Source: CAZAJS01 sp964485635
Lineage (GTDB): Bacteria; Pseudomonadota; Gammaproteobacteria; Francisellales; Francisellaceae
Length of the DNA: 28,620 nt
Direction: 5' to 3'
Assembly: GCA_964485635.1 (NCBI GenBank)
Contig: CAZAJS010000009.1
Span: 1 to 28,620, forward strand
The translations under genes were made by a program, and so were the position numbers. Below are positions 24,210-28,620 of the stretch, in pieces (positions within the stretch are counted from its first letter, which is position 1; each line of letters opens with the position of its first letter). Below the pieces are notes generated by a model that was not told the DNA's origin, did no database searches, and was given only the letters and a program-made list of their open reading frames with translations.

Positions 24210-24701
24210 ATGGGATCGGTAAAACGATTTTTTAAAAGTTTTTTCTTATGGGAATTGCTCAAAGGAATGGGCATTACTGGACGGCATTTTTTTACAAAAA
24301 AAGTCACCGTTCAATATCCTGATGAAAAAACCCCACAGTCATCTAGATTTCGTGGTCTGCATGCATTAAGACGTTATGACAATGGTGAAGAGCGTTGTAT
24401 TGCATGTAAGCTTTGCGAAGTTGTTTGCCCAGCATTAGCCATTACGATTGAAGCAGGTCCGCGTCAAGATGATGGCACACGTCGAACAACGCGTTACGAT
24501 ATTGACCTTTTTAAATGTATCTTTTGTGGGTTATGTGAAGAAGCTTGCCCTGTTGATTCGATTGTGGAAACCCGTATTTTTGAATATCACTTTGAAAAGC
24601 GTGGCGAAAATATTATGACAAAAGCTAAATTATTAGCAATTGGTGATGAATATGAAGATCAAATTGCCGCTGATTTACAAGCAGAATCTCAATATCGATA
24701 A
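24210..24701 (+). CDS. nuoI: NADH-quinone oxidoreductase subunit I
   Basis: Eight-iron ferredoxin-like subunit carrying clusters N6a and N6b to N2. It has 163 residues. An amphipathic N-terminal helix (about 5-30) precedes two CxxCxxCxxxCP motifs: Cys63, 66, 69 and 73, and Cys103, 106, 109 and 113. The C-terminal Cys of each motif serves the other cluster. I chose the ATG at 24210, with AGAGG about 7 nt upstream, rather than an in-frame start inside nuoH. NuoJ starts 11 nt downstream. Confidence 0.97.
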   Translation: MGSVKRFFKSFFLWELLKGMGITGRHFFTKKVTVQYPDEKTPQSSRFRGLHALRRYDNGEERCIACKLCEVVCPALAITIEAGPRQDDGTRRTTRYDIDLFKCIFCGLCEEACPVDSIVETRIFEYHFEKRGENIMTKAKLLAIGDEYEDQIAADLQAESQYR

Positions 24702-24712
24702 GGTACATAATT

Positions 24713-25333
24713 ATGACTGAAACAACTGTTAATATTTTATTTTATATTTTTGCATCGTTTGCGGTTGTGAGTGCTTTATGGTTAGTACTTTCAAAAAACC
24801 CTGTGCAAGCTGTTGTTGCTTTGGTATTTACGTTTATTGCTTCAGCAGCCGTTTGGATTACAATGCAACAAGAGTATTTAGCATTACTTTTAATCGTTGT
24901 TTATGTCGGGGCTGTCATGGTAATGTTTTTATTTGTTGTGATGATGCTAGATATTACACTGGAGGTCAAACGCAGTCGGATGGTGGTTTATTGGCCATTA
25001 GCAGTGCTTGTATGTATTGGCTTTGCTGTGTTCATGTCATTTATGGTGATTGATACTTTTGCCGGTGTTGAGTATGCGAATAAAACAACATCCGTTTATG
25101 CATTAGGTCAGACAATGTTTGGCAATGATTATTTGTATGTTTTTGAGCTGATGGGTATGGTGTTATTGTCTGCAATGATTGCGGCAATTGCTTTAACATT
25201 TCGAGGTCAGCGCGGTGATAATAAAGCTGTTGATGTCCAAAAACAGTTACGAGCAGATCCATCAAAACGTTTAAAAATGGTTCAAATGAAATCAGAAAAA
25301 ACACAACAAAAAGGTGAGCAATCTCATGAGTAG
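24713..25333 (+). CDS. nuoJ: NADH-quinone oxidoreductase subunit J
   Basis: Membrane subunit between NuoH/NuoA and NuoK; it contributes to the charged axis through the membrane arm. The 206 residues include five hydrophobic segments. The family block LALLLIVVYVGAVMVMFLFVVMML spans about 57-81, and FELMGMVLLSAMIAAIAL is the last helix. A basic cytoplasmic tail of about 40 residues follows, rich in Lys and Gln. The last 8 nt overlap nuoK. Confidence 0.94.
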   Translation: MTETTVNILFYIFASFAVVSALWLVLSKNPVQAVVALVFTFIASAAVWITMQQEYLALLLIVVYVGAVMVMFLFVVMMLDITLEVKRSRMVVYWPLAVLVCIGFAVFMSFMVIDTFAGVEYANKTTSVYALGQTMFGNDYLYVFELMGMVLLSAMIAAIALTFRGQRGDNKAVDVQKQLRADPSKRLKMVQMKSEKTQQKGEQSHE

Positions 25334-25643
25334 TATTCCAGTAGGCCTTGTCCATTATTTGGTGTTTAGTGCGATTTTATTTTCGTTGAGTTTAGCTGGC
25401 ATTATTATTAATCGTAAAAACTTATTAATTTTATTAATGTCAATTGAGTTAATGCTATTAGCTGTAAATACAAATTTTATTGCTTTTGCTAACTTACATG
25501 GGCATATGATGGGAGATGTTGTGGTGTTTTTCATCTTGACAGTGGCAGCAGCCGAAGCCGCAATTGGTTTAGCAATTGTTGTAACACTATTTCGAACACG
25601 TCGAACAATCGATGTCAGTCAATTAAACAGACTAAAGGGTTAA
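25326..25643 (+). CDS. nuoK: NADH-quinone oxidoreductase subunit K
   Basis: Three-helix membrane subunit related to MrpC antiporter subunits. It has 105 residues. The helices are at about 7-23, 30-52 and 62-84. The buried carboxylates lie in LLILLMSIELMLLAVN and in FFILTVAAAEAAIGLAIVV, the two membrane Glu residues typical of NuoK. The ATG at 25326 has AAGGTGAG 7 nt upstream, inside the end of nuoJ. nuoL starts 4 nt after the stop. Confidence 0.96.
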   Translation: MSSIPVGLVHYLVFSAILFSLSLAGIIINRKNLLILLMSIELMLLAVNTNFIAFANLHGHMMGDVVVFFILTVAAAEAAIGLAIVVTLFRTRRTIDVSQLNRLKG

Positions 25644-25647
25644 TGGT

Positions 25648-27636
25648 ATGACAGCGGAAATTATCATTGCGATTATAATTCTTGCCCCAGCGCTTGGCTC
25701 AATTCTAGCAGGGTTTTTCTCTCGCTATATAAAATTAGCAGGTGTTAATATCATTACCATTGGTCTGGTTGGGTTATCTTTTATTGGATCGCTTTATCTA
25801 GCATGGCAAGTGTTTGCCACAGGTGTCACGTATGAGGTCAATTACTTTACGTGGGCTGTGTTTGAAAATTACTTTAGTATGGATATTAGTTTTACTGTCG
25901 ATTCGATCACAGTCTATATGATGCTAATTGTGACTTTTGTCTCATTATTAGTGCATATTTATTCAATGGGATATTTAAAAGGTGATCCAGGTTATGCCCG
26001 TTTTTATGGTTATATTTCTGGATTTACTTTTGCCATGCTGTGTTTGGTTATGGGGAATAACTTCCTGCTATTATTTTTTGGATGGGAAGGTGTTGGCCTC
26101 TTTTCTTATTTATTGATTGGATTTTGGTTTGATAAAGAAACAGCTAATGCCGCTGCATTACGGGCGTTTATTGCGAATCGTGTTGGTGACTTAGGCTTTT
26201 TATTAGGAATTGCGGCAATTGTTTATTATTTCAATGCGATTGATTATCAAACTGTTTTCCAAGCTGCAAAACATTTAGATAATGATCAAGTGGTTCATTT
26301 CTTAGGAATGTCTTTTTCACCAATTACTTTAATTTGTACACTGTTATTTGTTGGGGCGATTGGAAAATCAGCGCAAGTACCTTTACATATTTGGTTAGAA
26401 GGCTCCATGCAAGGTCCGACACCCATTTCAGCGTTGATTCATGCTGCCACAATGGTTACCGCCGGTGTATTCATGGTGGGTAAATTATCACCATTGTTTG
26501 TATTATCACCAGCAGCCTTGAGTTTTGTCATGATTATCGGTGGAATTACGTGTCTTTTCATGGGGTTAATTGCCATCGTCGAAAATGATATTAAATATGT
26601 TATTGCTTATTGTACGTTATCACAGTTAGGCTATATGATGACAGCGATGGGGGCAGGTGCCTTTAGCATTGGTATGTTCCATTTATTAACACATGCGATG
26701 TTTAAAGCATTGCTATTTTTATCTGCCGGTTCAGTGATTATTGCAATGCATCATGATCAAGATATGCGCAATATGGGTGGACTGAGACGATATATGCCAA
26801 TCACTTATATTGGATTTTTAATCGGTGCTTGGGCATTATCCGCTTTGCCTCCATTTTCAGGCTTTTTCTCAAAAGATTTAATCATTGAGTCAGCAGCACA
26901 TACAACGGTTTATGGGCATACATTCCCATATATTCTTGTTTTATTATGTGCATTTGTTACTTCGTTTTATACATTCCGTATGTTTTTTATGACTTTCCAT
27001 GGAAAACCGAGAATGTCAGAGTCTGTCAAATCAGGGCTTAAAGAGTCACCTTGGTCAGTATTAATTCCGTTAATTGCCTTATCAATTCCAGCAGCAGGTA
27101 TTGGTTTTGTGTTGTTTAATTGGATTTTATCAAGTGGGACATTTGGCCATAGTGTCACCCCATTTTTACAGCCAGCATTGGGCAATCAAACGGTGACGCA
27201 CTTATTGGCATCAGAGCCAAGTCATCAATCTTCGCTAGCATTTATTTTAAATGCTTATAAGACCATTCCTTTTTGGTTAGCATTATCAGCCTTAGTATTG
27301 GCTTATGTGATTTATGTGTGGTATCCAAAAGTGACACATTTCTTTACGGATGTACGTAAAGGGTTTGGGATTCTTTATTACATTTTGGTTAAAAAATACT
27401 TTATCAATGGTTTATATGATTTTATCTTTGGTCCATTTATGGTAGCATTGAGTAAGTTTTTTTGGTATGTCATTGATATTTTGATGATTGACCGTTTATT
27501 AGTACATGGTAGTGCTCGGTTAACTTATCTAACAGGTTGGGTTTTGAAAAAAGCACAACGAGGTTACGTTTTTGATTACGTATTGACCTTCATCCTTGGT
27601 CTACTGGCATTGCTGGTTTGGCTGGTTGTGGTATAG
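25648..27636 (+). CDS. nuoL: NADH-quinone oxidoreductase subunit L
   Basis: Distal proton-pumping antiporter-like subunit with the long lateral helix. The product has 662 residues (E. coli 613) and many transmembrane segments. Family motifs include FFGWEGVGLFSYLLIGFW with the key Glu, ANRVGDLGFLLG, the central Lys in GAIGKSAQVPLH, GPTPISALIHAATMVTAG, YCTLSQLGYM, and the second half with LPPFSGFFSKDLI. The usual WLPDAM ahead of GPTP reads WLEGSM here (Glu251, Gly252, Ser253). Start: AAAGGG lies 8 nt before the ATG. A two-codon frame, ATG-GTA-TGA at 25643-25651, overlaps the start codon. Confidence 0.96.
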   Translation: MTAEIIIAIIILAPALGSILAGFFSRYIKLAGVNIITIGLVGLSFIGSLYLAWQVFATGVTYEVNYFTWAVFENYFSMDISFTVDSITVYMMLIVTFVSLLVHIYSMGYLKGDPGYARFYGYISGFTFAMLCLVMGNNFLLLFFGWEGVGLFSYLLIGFWFDKETANAAALRAFIANRVGDLGFLLGIAAIVYYFNAIDYQTVFQAAKHLDNDQVVHFLGMSFSPITLICTLLFVGAIGKSAQVPLHIWLEGSMQGPTPISALIHAATMVTAGVFMVGKLSPLFVLSPAALSFVMIIGGITCLFMGLIAIVENDIKYVIAYCTLSQLGYMMTAMGAGAFSIGMFHLLTHAMFKALLFLSAGSVIIAMHHDQDMRNMGGLRRYMPITYIGFLIGAWALSALPPFSGFFSKDLIIESAAHTTVYGHTFPYILVLLCAFVTSFYTFRMFFMTFHGKPRMSESVKSGLKESPWSVLIPLIALSIPAAGIGFVLFNWILSSGTFGHSVTPFLQPALGNQTVTHLLASEPSHQSSLAFILNAYKTIPFWLALSALVLAYVIYVWYPKVTHFFTDVRKGFGILYYILVKKYFINGLYDFIFGPFMVALSKFFWYVIDILMIDRLLVHGSARLTYLTGWVLKKAQRGYVFDYVLTFILGLLALLVWLVVV

Positions 27637-27679
27637 CAGTGCAATATAATATAACGATGGTAAAGGAAAGAATGGTATT

Positions 27680-28620
27680 ATGACTAGTTTGTCTCATTGT
27701 CTTTTAAGCCTGTTGATTTGGGTGCCTATTTTAGGTGGTTTTGTTACTTTAGTGACAAATTCAACTGATAAAGATAGTACACCGGCAAAATGGGTTGCAT
27801 TAGCTTTTAGTATTGTAACGCTTATTTTATGTGTCCCATTATATCTATTATTTGATCCAAGTATTAGTGGGATGCAGCTTACAGAGATGCGTCGATGGTT
27901 TTCTTTATTTGATGGGACGTTAGTTTATTATGGCTTAGGTGTTGATGGGTTTTCTGTTCTATTTATTATTTTAACGGCCTTTTCTACGTTAGTTGTATTG
28001 CTTGCTGCTTGGAATACAATCACATATAAAACACGACAATATATGGCAATTTTCCTAATCAGTTGCGGATTAATGAATGGCATTTTTTCGGCAACGAATA
28101 CCATTTTATTTTATGTGTTTTGGGAAGCTTTATTAATTCCAACTGTATTAGGGATTGGAATTTGGGGCGGTAAGCAAAGAGCGTATGCTGCCGTGAAATT
28201 TTTTATGTATACCTTTTTAGGATCCGTATTTCTATTAGCCGCTTTTTTCTATCTTCATGTGCAAGTTGCATCACAGAGTGTATCGCAATTAATTAGTACA
28301 GATACATTTTCGATTGGCAATTTCATTCATTGGGCGACACAAAATAATGCAGCTAATATTACGTTAACAGCTCAATGGTTATTGCTCGGGGCATTTTTCT
28401 TGGCCTTTGCAATCAAAATTCCAATGTGGCCATTTCACTCATGGTTGCCAGATGCTCATAGTGAAGCACCTGATGGTGGATCAGTCATTTTAGCTGCTTT
28501 AATGTTAAAATTAGGAGCTTATGGTTTTTTACGTTTCGTCTTGCCAATCGTACCGTCAGTCACAGCAGTTCTTGACTGGTTATTGATTGCAAGCTCATTG
28601 ATTGCGATTATTTATGTTGG
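27680..28620 (+). CDS. nuoM: NADH-quinone oxidoreductase subunit M (3' end outside window)
   Basis: Middle antiporter-like proton-pumping subunit of complex I, cut by the right edge after 313 codons (family length about 500). Visible residues include the essential Glu149 in FWEALLIP, the transmembrane Lys246 in IKIPMWPFHSWLPDAH, and LAALMLKLGAYGFLRF. The usual APTxGS segment reads APDGGS, with Asp265 instead of Thr. The ATG has AAAGGA 12 nt upstream, which is long. The same site is better spaced for a three-codon frame (ATG-GTA-TTA-TGA, 27672-27683) whose stop overlaps the nuoM start. nuoL ends 43 nt upstream. nuoN presumably follows. Confidence 0.95.
   Translation, partial: MTSLSHCLLSLLIWVPILGGFVTLVTNSTDKDSTPAKWVALAFSIVTLILCVPLYLLFDPSISGMQLTEMRRWFSLFDGTLVYYGLGVDGFSVLFIILTAFSTLVVLLAAWNTITYKTRQYMAIFLISCGLMNGIFSATNTILFYVFWEALLIPTVLGIGIWGGKQRAYAAVKFFMYTFLGSVFLLAAFFYLHVQVASQSVSQLISTDTFSIGNFIHWATQNNAANITLTAQWLLLGAFFLAFAIKIPMWPFHSWLPDAHSEAPDGGSVILAALMLKLGAYGFLRFVLPIVPSVTAVLDWLLIASSLIAIIYV

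Noticed and set aside
1..28620. Mobile elements, CRISPR arrays, toxin-antitoxin pairs, defence genes or biosynthetic clusters
   Set aside because: I looked for terminal repeats, spaced direct repeats, transposase or integrase motifs and unknown gene pairs. Every substantial gene is a recognised housekeeping gene.

Overview
The window is a dense, AT-rich bacterial chromosome segment carrying central energy metabolism and housekeeping genes. Several features point to a gammaproteobacterium: divergent gltA / sdhCDAB-sucAB, a glmM-tpiA-secG-tRNA-Leu(GAG)-nuoA... order, separate nuoC and nuoD genes, and proteins that align closely with E. coli and Legionella-type homologues as I remember them. Low GC and this gene order would fit a Francisella/Piscirickettsia/Legionella-like lineage. 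That placement is an inference; I cannot name the genus.

Layout. Positions 1-313 hold no gene I can support. gltA (314-1594, minus) is divergent from a plus-strand run sdhC-sdhD-sdhA-sdhB-sucA-sucB-apt-mutY (1812-11020). The 217 bp between them holds a near-consensus gltA promoter, a dyad in the gltA leader and a weaker candidate promoter for sdhC. A short intrinsic terminator follows mutY. An extended -10 promoter then starts clpA-glmM-tpiA (11129-15523), and secG (15681-15986) follows after a 157 bp gap. A tRNA-Leu gene (16040-16126) ends 12 nt before nuoA. From there nuoABCDEFGHIJKL run tightly packed, and nuoM (27680 onward) is cut by the right edge. Nearly all junctions inside the runs are overlaps or gaps below 45 bp.

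How the genes work together. Citrate synthase feeds the TCA cycle. The 2-oxoglutarate dehydrogenase E1 and E2 subunits produce NADH (their E3 subunit is not in the window). Succinate dehydrogenase (complex II) and the proton-pumping NADH dehydrogenase (complex I) pass electrons to quinone. The middle block is unrelated housekeeping: adenine salvage (apt), oxidative DNA repair (mutY), regulated proteolysis (clpA), cell-wall precursor synthesis (glmM), glycolysis (tpiA) and protein export (secG).

I found no mobile element, CRISPR array, defence system, toxin-antitoxin pair or unknown gene cluster, and I do not think an undescribed system is present. The points worth a second look are small: a MutY iron-sulfur motif one residue short, an 11-nt-phased A-tract series before secG, leader hairpins at gltA and clpA, a GAAA-tetraloop hairpin just before the embedded tRNA, clpA coupled to glmM without clpS, two lipoyl domains in SucB, and unusual residues in NuoD, NuoL, NuoM and GlmM.
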